Source: Bacteroidales bacterium
GTDB taxonomy: Bacteria > Bacteroidota > Bacteroidia > Bacteroidales > UBA932
Length of the DNA stretch: 16,874 bases
Assembly (NCBI GenBank): GCA_017383945.1
Contig: JAFNUQ010000232.1
Span: 1-16,874 of the forward strand
Reading direction: 5' to 3'
Part shown: positions 1 through 7,699 of the stretch, in pieces
How the letters are laid out: each line of letters opens with the position of its first letter
Position numbering within the stretch: position 1 is the stretch's first letter
The notes under the pieces: model-generated
Database searches by the model: none
What the model saw: the letters and a program-made list of their open reading frames with translations, nothing else
What the model was told of the DNA's origin: nothing
Program-made: the position numbers and the translations under genes

Positions 1-77
1 CCGAAGACCGCCTTAAATCCGCCGTCGGTGAGGATGTCTACATACCGAGCAGCTGCATAATCTGATGAAGTTTGCAT
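1..77 (-). CDS. Rpn/PD-(D/E)XK nuclease family transposase, N-terminal fragment (runs off the window)
   Basis: An open frame starts at the ATG at 77-75 (minus) and runs off the left edge after about 25 codons. The visible peptide ends in YVDILTDGGFKAVFG. This resembles the opening of the Rpn/PDDEXK_2 family, which typically begins with a 'Tyr-x-(3-5)-Thr-Asp-x-x-Phe-Lys-x-(Val/Leu/Ile)-Phe-Gly' block. Known members are recombination-promoting nucleases, often annotated as transposases and frequently multicopy in Bacteroidales. The catalytic D-E-x-K residues would lie beyond the edge and cannot be checked. It is downstream of yifB on the same strand with a 56-base gap. The family call rests on one short motif, so confidence is moderate. 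Confidence 0.6.
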   Translation of the reverse strand, partial: MQTSSDYAAARYVDILTDGGFKAVF

Positions 78-133
78 AGTTAGAAGTATTAAAAATCTCC
101 GGCAAGATAGGACAAGATTACCTGCCTTCCGCT

Positions 134-1669
134 TTATAGTCCCTGTTTATCAAGAAGACGGAAGGAGGCAGCCTCAATGATATGTTCAGGCAAAATGTCG
201 GGAAGCGCAGCAAGGTCCGCAATCGTGCGGGCGGTTTTGATAATGCGGTAGTAGGCTCGCATAGAGAGCTGCTCGCGCGACATAATCCTCTCAAGGGTCT
301 GCTGACACGCGTCACTCAATGGCACATATTGCTTGATCTGCCGTCCGTTCATCTCCGCATTGGTGCTGATTTTCTCATCCTGGAATCGCCTTGCCTGAAT
401 CTCTCTGGCAGTAGCAACGCGCCGCGCAATCACCTCACTGCTCTCGCCTTTGCGTGCGTTAATTATCTGATCAGAAGGCACTTGATGCATCCAGACCTGC
501 AGGTCTATGCGGTCTAGAATCGGACCTGACAACTTGCCGAGGTAGTTCAATCTTTGTGCAGGAGTGCAGGTGCATTTGTCTCCCTCGCCGTAATATCCGC
601 AAGGGCAGGGGTTGGACGCTGCTACAAGCATAAAGGAAGCAGGGAACTCGATTTTGCTCTTGAGTCGCGAGATGGTCACTTTCCTGTCCTCGATGGGGCA
701 GCGCAGCGCCTCAATCACAGAACGCGGCATCTGCGCAAATTCGTCAATAAACAGCACGCCTCCGTCGGCAAGAGATACCTCTCCCGGCATAATATTGTCT
801 CCATTGCCTCCGCCAATTATTGCGGCGAGCGAGGCGCTGTAGTGGGGCGCTCTGAAAGGGCGTCTGCGGATCAGTCCTGCCCTGTGCGTCCCCTTGCCTG
901 CCACAGAATAAATTTTGCTGGTAGTCATTGACTCCTTCAAACTCATCGGAGGCAAGATTCCGGCAAGTGCCTTGGCGATGCTGGTTTTTCCTGAGCCAGG
1001 CGCACCGATCATCGCGATATTATGTCCACCTCCAGCTGCAATCTCCATCCCTCGCTTGGCACATTCCTGCCCGATAATGTCAGCAAAATCTACAAATTCT
1101 TCTTCAATGTCATTTTCCTGCTCACTCAAGTCGCTGTGTACCAGCAGATGAGAGCAGTCGTGCTCCGCTTTGAGGATTTCAATGACTTCAGAAAGGCACT
1201 GCACGCCATATACGCTGATCTGATCAAATTCGGCAGCCTCGCTGGCGGAAACGGCGGGAAGGATCACACCTGTTATGCCCTTTTTCTGAGCCAGCTCTGC
1301 GATGGGAAGAGCACCGTTTACCGCTCTCACACTTCCGTCCAGTCCGAGCTCTCCCATTATGATGAATTCGCCAAGGGCGGGAAGGCTCTCTTGCCCTGAG
1401 GCAGCAACAATGCCGACGGCGATAGGGAGGTCGTAACCACTGCCGTTCTTGCGAAGGTCTGCCGGGGCGAGATTGATGACTATCTTTTTGCCGGGAATCT
1501 TGTATCCCACACTTTCCAGGGCTGTGATTGTGCGCAGGAGACTTTCCTTGACGGCAATGTCGGCGAGCCCGACAAGATGAATCCCTATACCTTTATCGAT
1601 ATCAACCTCGACTGTGACATCAACAGCATCTATTCCGATGCACTTTGCTCCTTGGATATGAGTAAGCAT
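134..1669 (-). CDS. yifB: YifB/ComM family Mg-chelatase-like AAA+ ATPase
   Basis: This 511-residue protein has the full architecture of the YifB/ComM family. A ChlI-like N-terminal domain covers about 20-140, including the block NLAPADLRK at 66-74. The AAA+ core has Walker A GAPGSGKTS at 222-230, Walker B GVLFIDE at 304-310 and a conserved Asn-Pro-Cys-Pro-Cys-Gly stretch at 353-358, followed by two more cysteines. GPILDRIDL (382-390) carries the likely arginine finger. A C-terminal helical Mg-chelatase domain fills about 420-505. ComM is known as a helicase promoting branch migration during natural transformation; other members are poorly characterised. The length is normal and the frame intact. 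It starts at 1669, 29 bases from the divergent tsaE. No clear promoter for it was found in that gap. Confidence 0.93.
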   Translation of the reverse strand: MLTHIQGAKCIGIDAVDVTVEVDIDKGIGIHLVGLADIAVKESLLRTITALESVGYKIPGKKIVINLAPADLRKNGSGYDLPIAVGIVAASGQESLPALGEFIIMGELGLDGSVRAVNGALPIAELAQKKGITGVILPAVSASEAAEFDQISVYGVQCLSEVIEILKAEHDCSHLLVHSDLSEQENDIEEEFVDFADIIGQECAKRGMEIAAGGGHNIAMIGAPGSGKTSIAKALAGILPPMSLKESMTTSKIYSVAGKGTHRAGLIRRRPFRAPHYSASLAAIIGGGNGDNIMPGEVSLADGGVLFIDEFAQMPRSVIEALRCPIEDRKVTISRLKSKIEFPASFMLVAASNPCPCGYYGEGDKCTCTPAQRLNYLGKLSGPILDRIDLQVWMHQVPSDQIINARKGESSEVIARRVATAREIQARRFQDEKISTNAEMNGRQIKQYVPLSDACQQTLERIMSREQLSMRAYYRIIKTARTIADLAALPDILPEHIIEAASFRLLDKQGL

Positions 1670-1682
1670 AATAAATTATTTT

Positions 1683-1690
1683 TAACTTTG
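1683..1690 (+). promoter_or_regulatory. Bacteroidota-type -7 box upstream of tsaE
   Basis: TAACTTTG matches the Bacteroidota -7 consensus TAnnTTTG exactly and ends nine bases before the A of the tsaE ATG. No convincing TTTG -33 element sits at the usual 19-21 base spacing. The tsaE transcript would have almost no leader. Confidence 0.55.
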
Positions 1691-1698
1691 CGGCTGCT

Positions 1699-2118
1699 AT
1701 GCAGCACGAGATTATCATAAAAAGTTTGGCCGACCTGCGTCCGGCAGCAGCTGAGTTCCTTTCTGCAATCGATGGACACAGCCTGATCGCGTTTTATGCT
1801 CCTATGGGAGCTGGTAAAACTACCTTTTCCAAGGCTATCTGCCAGGAATTAGGTGTTGACTCAGATGATATCAGCTCTCCTACATTTGCTATAGTCAACG
1901 AATACTTGACTGCTTCTGACGATACTATCTATCATTTTGATTTCTATCGCATTACAAAAAATGAAGAAGCGTTGGATATTGGCTTGTATGACTATCTTGA
2001 CAGCGGGAACCTCTGCTTGATGGAGTGGCCGGAAAATATTGAAGACCTTCTTCCGGAAGAGACTCTCAAGGTACATATCAGTATCCTTGACGACGGTACC
2101 CGAGTTCTTAATTGGTAA
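1699..2118 (+). CDS. tsaE: tRNA (adenosine(37)-N6)-threonylcarbamoyltransferase complex ATPase subunit TsaE
   Basis: This is a 139-residue P-loop ATPase of normal TsaE length. Walker A is APMGAGKTT at 34-42. The conserved SSPTFAIVNEY (59-69), YHFDFYRI (78-85) and LMEWPE (107-112) follow in family order. TsaE works with TsaB, TsaC and TsaD to make N6-threonylcarbamoyladenosine at position 37 of ANN-decoding tRNAs, where its ATPase activity supports TsaBD turnover. It acts in the cytoplasm. The other t6A genes are not in this window. The start at 1699 is supported by the -7 box just upstream. Its last 11 bases overlap the 3' end of the convergent lipoprotein gene. Confidence 0.95.
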   Translation: MQHEIIIKSLADLRPAAAEFLSAIDGHSLIAFYAPMGAGKTTFSKAICQELGVDSDDISSPTFAIVNEYLTASDDTIYHFDFYRITKNEEALDIGLYDYLDSGNLCLMEWPENIEDLLPEETLKVHISILDDGTRVLNW

Positions 2119-3313
2119 TCCTGGTCTCGACCGCCACCCCGCATATATATCCGTGAATCGGAATCTCTTTCTTCTCTCCGTTGAGGGCGATGAAAGGGTA
2201 GGATTGGCTCTTTTTCTGACTTAGGCCTAGGATTATATTGTTATCGAAGTATGTAATGCAGTCTTCTCTGGGAAGATAACAATCCTCAAAATCTAGGCGC
2301 ATTCCTTTGCTATCATTGATTACGACAGATCCCTGCGGATCGTTATATGCGGCAAAGCTATAATCGTTGAAACAGAAGATATGCGCTTCTGTTTTACTCA
2401 ACTTCACAGGAAATCTGCCTGCTGAACTTGGGTATAGACCATAAAAATCATCGTTTCTTCCATAAAAGTAACCGCTGACCGGCATAGACTGGATGCTCGT
2501 CCATATTCTGGCATCTTGGATAGTATATTCTCCTTGATCTTGTGGACTATAAAAGACTTTTCCGGCTCTGATTTTTATGTCATCAATGTCTCGATTTTCT
2601 GCGTCCAGGGATTCTTCAACAGCATCATATACAACATAGTAACGACTATTGGTGCCAGTCCCGGTTTTATAGCAGAAAGTGACTCTGCCCAGATCTAGAT
2701 ATAATGCACCGGTAGATCCGTAGGAACTATCCTCAAAGTCTCCAAATATCTTACCTGTATCACGTCGGAAGATCAGCGTGTTTTCTTTTCTGAGAGAAAA
2801 TCCTTCACCATCCCGGTCGCTGGCGAGAGTATAGATAGAGCCGTCTCTTGTTGTGAGCAGTCCATTGAGGTATTGTCTGGAATCAAAGATGAGGATAGTT
2901 TCACCGTTTTTTCCTATGTATGTTTTCTGTCTGTCAGAAGCTTCTGTATACAGATCTCCGTCTATTATATGGTGAGTATCTGCGTCGGGGCTGATGCAGT
3001 TGTTGGCGCTGGAGTTGAGAGTAAAAAGCTTTTGGTGGTTTTGATAATAAGAAACGGAAAATGGTTCTTTTTTATATGAGCTGTCCCTGCTCCAATCATA
3101 GCTCTTGTCAAACTCTACGGAGCTGTAAAAGAGAAGAGTATCTATCTGGGCAATAGCGATAGTGTCTTTAGGATTGTTTCCTTGATGATTTCCATCAGGC
3201 CTATCTCTATTGTGGGTGTCTCTTCTCGGAGGCCCGGAATATAGAGAGTTGTCAAGAAAGTTGCAGCTGACACAAAGTGATATGACCAGCGGAAAGAGGA
3301 TATTTAGTTTCAT
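2108..3313 (-). CDS. Hypothetical secreted lipoprotein, no recognised family
   Basis: This 401-residue protein begins with a lipoprotein-like signal peptide: a hydrophobic stretch at 4-15, then Cys-Val-Ser-Cys with the candidate lipidated cysteine at 17. The -3 residue is Cys rather than Leu, so the lipobox is imperfect. Residues 25-50 are rich in Asp, Arg, Asn, Gly and Pro and look like a flexible tether. From about 55 onward the sequence is rich in short beta-strand-like segments with many Tyr, Phe, Asp and Ser and no long helices. That would suit a beta-propeller-like or other all-beta fold, which is inference only. I see no catalytic motif. It lies between tsaE (convergent) and the sigma/anti-sigma operon, separated from the latter by a terminator. 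It is probably anchored in the inner or outer membrane and faces the periplasm or surface. Confidence 0.75.
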   Translation of the reverse strand: MKLNILFPLVISLCVSCNFLDNSLYSGPPRRDTHNRDRPDGNHQGNNPKDTIAIAQIDTLLFYSSVEFDKSYDWSRDSSYKKEPFSVSYYQNHQKLFTLNSSANNCISPDADTHHIIDGDLYTEASDRQKTYIGKNGETILIFDSRQYLNGLLTTRDGSIYTLASDRDGEGFSLRKENTLIFRRDTGKIFGDFEDSSYGSTGALYLDLGRVTFCYKTGTGTNSRYYVVYDAVEESLDAENRDIDDIKIRAGKVFYSPQDQGEYTIQDARIWTSIQSMPVSGYFYGRNDDFYGLYPSSAGRFPVKLSKTEAHIFCFNDYSFAAYNDPQGSVVINDSKGMRLDFEDCYLPREDCITYFDNNIILGLSQKKSQSYPFIALNGEKKEIPIHGYICGVAVETRITN

Positions 3314-3329
3314 AGTTTAAAGTTTTCCA

Positions 3330-3360
3330 CAAAGTAAAATAAATAAAAAAATCTCAGCAA
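3330..3360 (-). promoter_or_regulatory. Probable promoter of the hypothetical lipoprotein gene
   Basis: On the minus strand a -7-like box TTACTTTG (3337-3330, one mismatch to TAnnTTTG) is preceded by TTG (3360-3358) with a 20-base spacer, the usual Bacteroidota spacing. The box ends 17 bases before the start codon at 3313. The -33 element lies inside the terminator hairpin of the upstream operon. Confidence 0.4.
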
Positions 3361-3388
3361 GTGAGATTATCACAAATTGCCGAGATTT
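3336..3388 (-). terminator. Intrinsic terminator of the sigma/anti-sigma operon
   Basis: Arms 3349-3360 and 3377-3388 pair over 12 positions with one mismatch (A3356 opposite C3381). Inside, GTGA (3361-3364) pairs with TCAC (3370-3373) around a five-base loop. On the minus strand the hairpin is followed by a T-rich tract (3348 down to about 3338). A smaller alternative hairpin uses 3350-3356 and 3362-3368. It lies about 60 bases after the stop of the anti-sigma/beta-barrel gene and separates that operon from the lipoprotein gene. Confidence 0.75.
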
Positions 3389-3451
3389 ACCTTAAAATTA
3401 TATTTACTATGGAAATTACGTTGATTTACAGCTAATTACAAAAGTTTCTGC

Positions 3452-4627
3452 TTAGAAATTAAATCTTAGACCTACATCAAAATTTACCATCAGAGGCTTG
3501 TCTGTCCTCACACTCTTCGGCTGATTATTGTAGAAATAGTACTTCACGCCTGGATCCAGGTATAGACCAAGATGCTCGGTGATGCCAAATTCAACACCAA
3601 GACCAGCGCCCACTGAATACTGTAAATTCTTTACAGCTTCAGTGTGCACGATCTTAGGGCTTGAATATAATGTGTATTTATTAGATACGCACAACTCAGC
3701 CTCTGCGCCGGCATAGGCATAGAACTTAATCTTCTTAGAGTTGATAATATCATAATAAAGGTCGACAGGAATACCAATGTACTGAAGCATATGGGTAACA
3801 TTACCCACCTCGCTCACTTCGATTGATCCTGTCGAAGAAAGTTTAATGTATTTGCCAGTGAATGTGCGAGTTAAGATAGAATAGTCCAAGCCTGTACCGA
3901 TGGATAGTTTAGGTGCAACATAGAATCGCACACCAAGACCAAAGGTTACCGGCACTCCATAAACAGAAGCACTCTGTTCTGTGATGCCGCTGCTCTGTGT
4001 GCCCGGAGCCATTGTCGGTACTCTGTTGTAGTTCAACAGGTCCGAATCATTGCCGTTGATAGCTCCCTTGGCATAGAGGGATGGTCTGTCCAGCTTGCGG
4101 CCGACTTCTTCTTCTGTAGTTAGAAGCGCAAACGGATCAGTGAACTGCTCCTCCATTGTCTCTTCCTCTTTCTGCTCAGGTTTCTGAACTTGAGGGGTAG
4201 ATACAGGGACGCTTTGTTCTTCTGATCCGCTTACTGCTTCTGATGGAATAATATTGGTTTTCTCTTCTGTTAAAGAGCTTCTTTTGGGTCTTTGTGTTGT
4301 GAAGGTGATAGCTGAAGCTTCAAGTTTCGGCTCTTCTGACTTTATGAGCTGAACTGGTTCCTGGGCTTCTGCAAGCCTGATGTCACTTGTGGTGATGATG
4401 CCTGTTTTGTCGTTACTTCCGCTGAAGAATACACCGAGAGCGATTGCTGCTGCAAATGCAAGTCCTGCTCCTGCCCACTTGACAGTGTTCCAGCCACCCC
4501 AAATTGCCTTTGGAGCAGCGATGCGTGCAGATACAGCCTTCCAGACGTGGCGAGATGGCTTCACCTCCACGTCTTGCATCATAGACCTAATCTGCTGGTC
4601 AAAACTGTCAAATCGATCTTGCATCAT
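3452..4627 (-). CDS. Dual membrane-spanning anti-sigma factor / outer-membrane beta-barrel protein (Dma-like)
   Basis: This 391-residue protein has four visible parts. A short charged N-terminus (1-48, with the stretch KPSRHVWKAVSARI at 23-36) should lie in the cytoplasm. One transmembrane helix spans about 51-69. A low-complexity linker rich in Glu, Ser, Thr, Pro and Gln covers about 75-210. A C-terminal beta-barrel (about 215-391) has alternating strands and ends in Gly-Leu-Arg-Phe-Asn-Phe, a typical outer-membrane barrel terminus. This is the layout of the Dma family described in Bacteroides thetaiotaomicron, where one protein spans both membranes and restrains a partner ECF sigma factor, affecting vesiculation. 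The start codon overlaps the sigma-factor stop (TAATG, sharing base 4627), so translation is probably coupled. Annotation pipelines may call it a porin-family protein. The architecture is clear; its function here is inferred by analogy. Confidence 0.82.
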   Translation of the reverse strand: MMQDRFDSFDQQIRSMMQDVEVKPSRHVWKAVSARIAAPKAIWGGWNTVKWAGAGLAFAAAIALGVFFSGSNDKTGIITTSDIRLAEAQEPVQLIKSEEPKLEASAITFTTQRPKRSSLTEEKTNIIPSEAVSGSEEQSVPVSTPQVQKPEQKEEETMEEQFTDPFALLTTEEEVGRKLDRPSLYAKGAINGNDSDLLNYNRVPTMAPGTQSSGITEQSASVYGVPVTFGLGVRFYVAPKLSIGTGLDYSILTRTFTGKYIKLSSTGSIEVSEVGNVTHMLQYIGIPVDLYYDIINSKKIKFYAYAGAEAELCVSNKYTLYSSPKIVHTEAVKNLQYSVGAGLGVEFGITEHLGLYLDPGVKYYFYNNQPKSVRTDKPLMVNFDVGLRFNF

Positions 4628-5187
4628 TAATACCTGTCTTTAATCTTTGACTGCAACAGCACTCTGGCTCTCTGTAGCTGAGAGCGTGATGTCGTCTCGG
4701 AGACTCCTAGCTCTTGGGCGATTTCCTTGTGAGAATAACCCTCAATCACATACATATTGAAAACTGTTCTGAAACCAGGCGGGAGTTCTGAAATCATCTT
4801 TATCAGATCCCGATATCCGATGTTTTCAATCGCGCTAGGTGCATTGTGCTCGATGCCTCTGGCTTCACTCACATCCTCTGTGTTTTTGAGCAGGTCTCTT
4901 TTTCTGAGACTCATCAGTGCAGTGTTGACAAAGATCTTTCTTGCCCAGCCCTCGAAGGAACCTGCCCCCGAGTAACTGTCCAATTTGGAAAATAGGGTTA
5001 CAAAACCATCCTGGAGGATATCCTCCGCTTGCTCTCTGTCTCCCATATAACGCAAGCATACGGCAAACATTTTGCTAGAGAGAAAGTCATAGATGGCCTT
5101 TTGTGACTTCGGGTCACCTTTTTGAGCCTTATCTATCCAATCCGGATTCCAAGTATCAAGATGCTTCTTCTTTGAAAAAAGTTGCAT
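4627..5187 (-). CDS. ECF RNA polymerase sigma factor (sigma-70 family)
   Basis: From the ATG at 5187 the protein has 186 residues, the normal size of an ECF sigma factor. Region 2 is visible around AEDILQDGFVTLF (54-66), followed by the promoter-melting segment rich in Trp, Arg and Lys. Region 4 holds a helix-turn-helix, EGYSHKEIAQELGVSETT, about residues 149-166. The frame stays open up to 5235, but the 16 extra residues are low-complexity and such an upstream start overlaps the likely promoter, so MQLFSKKKHL is preferred. It is the first gene of a two-gene operon with the Dma-like anti-sigma gene, overlapping it at TAATG. The pairing resembles ECF21-type sigma/dual-membrane anti-sigma modules of Bacteroidales. 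Its regulon cannot be read from this window. Confidence 0.92.
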   Translation of the reverse strand: MQLFSKKKHLDTWNPDWIDKAQKGDPKSQKAIYDFLSSKMFAVCLRYMGDREQAEDILQDGFVTLFSKLDSYSGAGSFEGWARKIFVNTALMSLRKRDLLKNTEDVSEARGIEHNAPSAIENIGYRDLIKMISELPPGFRTVFNMYVIEGYSHKEIAQELGVSETTSRSQLQRARVLLQSKIKDRY

Positions 5188-5212
5188 CTTTATTTCAATT
5201 ATTTCAATAATG

Positions 5213-5220
5213 CGAAAGTA
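5213..5220 (-). promoter_or_regulatory. Weak -7-like box upstream of the sigma-factor gene
   Basis: On the minus strand TACTTTCG (5220-5213) differs by one base from TAnnTTTG and lies 26 bases before the preferred start at 5187. A TTTTTTG run (5240-5234) is too close (13 bases) to be a normal -33 element. The sigma factor may instead drive its own operon from an unrecognised sequence. Confidence 0.25.
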
Positions 5221-5245
5221 ACCAATATTTCTCACAAAAAATGTA

Positions 5246-5253
5246 TATTTTTG
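5246..5253 (+). promoter_or_regulatory. Bacteroidota-type -7 box upstream of the TPR/envC operon
   Basis: TATTTTTG matches TAnnTTTG exactly and ends nine bases before the ATG at 5262. It lies inside a possible seven-codon upstream extension of the reading frame, which argues that the extension is not translated. Confidence 0.5.
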
Positions 5254-5261
5254 TCTCTTGT

Positions 5262-6503
5262 ATGAGAAAAATCTTGCTACTTGTCAGCTTGTGTTTGTTC
5301 AATTTATGTGCCTACTCGCAGTCAGAGACGGCACTGACCAGCCTTTTTCTGAAGGCTGTGGAGAACTATACCCAGGAAGAGTATGAAGAAGCAAAGGAAA
5401 AACTTGTGATACTTTACAATGCTGATTCAAGCGATGATGCGGTCAATTATTATCTGGGAATGTGTGAATATGCCCTTGGAGACCGCGATCGCGCTGAAGT
5501 CTTGTTAAGTGCTGCTGCTCAGCTGGATAGTACCAATGTCTGGTATCAGTCTGCGCTGGCTTCTGTATATAACGCAAAGGGTGACAACTTTGCTTTTGCG
5601 GCTGTTTCAGAAAAACTCATTAAGTTGAGCCCTGCTCAGTTTAAAACGCCATTTGTGCTATGCTCCATCGCAGATGCAAAGCTTTCTATGAGGCAGGACT
5701 CTCTTGCGCTAGCCTACTATAATGAAGCTCTTGAGATGGATCCTAGCTACCCTCCAGGTCAGCTAGGCAAGGTTGAGATGCTTCGTATGCAGCGCAATTA
5801 CACAATGTTCTTCATTAACCTCACAAAGTTTATTGATAATCCGTTGGTGCGCCCAGAGCTCAAGAGTGACTATCTCAAGGCTGTGCTTGAGAATATGGAC
5901 GGTAACCTGTATTACGGATTCAAGAACCAGCTGGAGCAGGCGATAGAATTGGATATTAAGAATCATCCGGAAGATGCTGTAGCACACTCTCTTAGGATGA
6001 ATCTTTATTATCTTGAGGATAACTATGAGGCGGCCCTGGAGCAAAGCCTTGAGATGGCTCAAGCTGCGATTGATTCCAACAATAAGGATATGCTTCTGGA
6101 AGCTTACCAGATTGCCGGGGATCTGCATCACGAGCTGGGTAACAGAAAGGAGTGTTACAGATATTACAAGAAGATTCTTGAAATCAATCCGGACTATGCA
6201 AGTGCGCTGAACAACTATGCATACTTCCTTTGTGAAGAAGGCAAGTCCCTCCGTAAAGCATTGAAAATGAGCACAAGGGCAGTGGAGTTAGAGCCGGACA
6301 ATGCAACATATCTGGATACGCACGGCTGGATCTTATATCTGCTTGGCAGAGCAAAGGAAGCAAAGCCTTTCTTTAAACATGCGATGATTTATGGCGGAAA
6401 AGATAGTGCGGTGGTACTTGAGCACTACTCTATAGTTCTGGAAGCATTGGGCGAGAAAGAACTTGCTAAATATTACAAATTACTCTCGGAGCAGAAACAA
6501 TGA
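5262..6503 (+). CDS. Exported tetratricopeptide-repeat protein
   Basis: From the ATG at 5262 the protein has 413 residues. It begins with a clean signal peptide: MRK, a hydrophobic stretch at about 4-15, then Ala-Tyr-Ser-Gln near 17-20. An in-frame ATG at 5241 would add seven residues but overlaps the -7 box and spoils the signal peptide. The mature part is almost entirely helical, with TPR units throughout. The clearest are around 25-95 and the C-terminal pair at about 310-380 (ALNNYAYFL and YLDTHGWILY). TPR arrays mediate protein-protein contacts. Its stop overlaps the start of the EnvC-like gene (ATGA, 6500-6503), so the two are almost certainly cotranscribed and may act together in the periplasm on cell-wall turnover. 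No specific partner can be read from the sequence. Confidence 0.88.
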   Translation: MRKILLLVSLCLFNLCAYSQSETALTSLFLKAVENYTQEEYEEAKEKLVILYNADSSDDAVNYYLGMCEYALGDRDRAEVLLSAAAQLDSTNVWYQSALASVYNAKGDNFAFAAVSEKLIKLSPAQFKTPFVLCSIADAKLSMRQDSLALAYYNEALEMDPSYPPGQLGKVEMLRMQRNYTMFFINLTKFIDNPLVRPELKSDYLKAVLENMDGNLYYGFKNQLEQAIELDIKNHPEDAVAHSLRMNLYYLEDNYEAALEQSLEMAQAAIDSNNKDMLLEAYQIAGDLHHELGNRKECYRYYKKILEINPDYASALNNYAYFLCEEGKSLRKALKMSTRAVELEPDNATYLDTHGWILYLLGRAKEAKPFFKHAMIYGGKDSAVVLEHYSIVLEALGEKELAKYYKLLSEQKQ

Positions 6504-7699
6504 TGTATCTTAGACGCATATTTTTGATTTTATGCATGGTCTTGAGTGCTTTTGTGCTTCAGGCCCAGGATACTTCATATCAGGAAAACAAGAAATCTCA
6601 GTTGGAGAAGGAGATCGCCCAGCTTGAGACAATGCTGTCGCATAATGCGAGCAAGAGCAATAATGCGCTCAATGAGCTTACCCTTATCCGCAAGCAGATC
6701 TCGCTGCGCAAGGAACTCATATCGCAGAGCGATGCGGAGATAAAGGCACTCAACGACACGATTCGCAAGACCAACAACCATATAGCGCGTCTTCAGGAGC
6801 GTTATGACAATATGAGCATCTATTTTGAGAAGCTCGTGCGTAATGCATACAAAAACAGGGATTCGCGCCTATGGTATATGTATATCCTCGGCAGCAGCAA
6901 TTTTTCTCAGGCCTTCCGCCGCTACGACTACCTGAAGACTCTTTCGGTCAGAATGAATGAGGAAGCGTCTCAGCTCAAGGAACTTAAGGCACAGATGGAG
7001 CAAGAAAAGCAGCGCCTCTCTTCCCTTCGCGCGCAAGCGCAGAATGTGAGGGCTGGCCGAGCAAAAGAACTTGAAAACCTAGCTAAGCAGGAGAAGAAAT
7101 CCAACAACCTGATTGCCCAGCTCAACCGTAATAAAAGCAGCTACCAGCGCCAGCTCAGGGATAAGCGCAAGCAGGTAGAGGCTCTTAATAAGGAGATAGA
7201 AAAGATTATCGCTGAGTATATTGCGCAGAGCACCAAACCTGCAAAGGGGGAAACCAAGAAGCAGAGCAAGCCGATCGATTACAAGCTCGCAGGCGAATTC
7301 GAGGCCAATAAGGGCAAGCTTCCTTGGCCGGTGGATGGCTCTGTCGTCGAGAAGTTTGGCAAGCACAATCATCCGGTATACAAGAACCTCGTGATGCCAT
7401 TTAACAACGGTATCGGTATTGCTGTCCCTAAGAATACAGAGGTGAAGGCTATCTTTGACGGAGAGGTCAAGAGAGTCATCGTAATGCCGGGATACAATCA
7501 ATGTGTGCTTGTGCAGCACGGCAATTATTTCAGCTTCTACTGTAAATTGGGACAGGTCTCTGTCAAAGCTGGTGATAAGGTAAAGACCGGGCAGTCAATC
7601 GGAGTAGTGGATACGATTGACTCGCAGACATTGTTACATCTGCAAGTCTGGAAGGAGAAAACTCCTCAAAATCCTGAAACTTGGTTGAGACCGCGTTAA
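6500..7699 (+). CDS. envC: EnvC-like murein hydrolase activator with degenerate LytM/M23 domain
   Basis: This 399-residue exported protein has a signal peptide (hydrophobic about 6-21, cleavage likely near Gln-Ala-Gln at 21-23). Two long coiled-coil stretches cover about 28-110 and 150-240, and a C-terminal LytM/peptidase-M23 fold covers about 290-399. The zinc-site pattern is degenerate. Where active M23 enzymes have His-x-Gly-x-Asp, this has Asn-Asn-Gly-Ile-Gly (302-306). In the HxH motif the first His is Leu378, with His380 retained; His340 is also kept. Loss of metal ligands is typical of EnvC, which activates N-acetylmuramoyl amidases at the division site rather than cutting peptidoglycan itself. 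The gene overlaps the upstream TPR gene by four bases and converges on the phosphopantetheinyl transferase gene, sharing the tetranucleotide TTAA as stop on both strands. Confidence 0.88.
   Translation: MMYLRRIFLILCMVLSAFVLQAQDTSYQENKKSQLEKEIAQLETMLSHNASKSNNALNELTLIRKQISLRKELISQSDAEIKALNDTIRKTNNHIARLQERYDNMSIYFEKLVRNAYKNRDSRLWYMYILGSSNFSQAFRRYDYLKTLSVRMNEEASQLKELKAQMEQEKQRLSSLRAQAQNVRAGRAKELENLAKQEKKSNNLIAQLNRNKSSYQRQLRDKRKQVEALNKEIEKIIAEYIAQSTKPAKGETKKQSKPIDYKLAGEFEANKGKLPWPVDGSVVEKFGKHNHPVYKNLVMPFNNGIGIAVPKNTEVKAIFDGEVKRVIVMPGYNQCVLVQHGNYFSFYCKLGQVSVKAGDKVKTGQSIGVVDTIDSQTLLHLQVWKEKTPQNPETWLRPR

Noticed and set aside
554..1399. Plus-strand open frames inside yifB, up to 125 codons
   Set aside because: They lie opposite a fully conserved AAA+ gene, lack recognisable motifs or promoters, and reflect the GC-richer codon pattern of the minus-strand gene.
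7079..7519. A 146-codon minus-strand open frame inside the EnvC-like gene
   Set aside because: It has no motif, no promoter, and overlaps the coiled-coil and LytM coding sequence whose frame is well supported.
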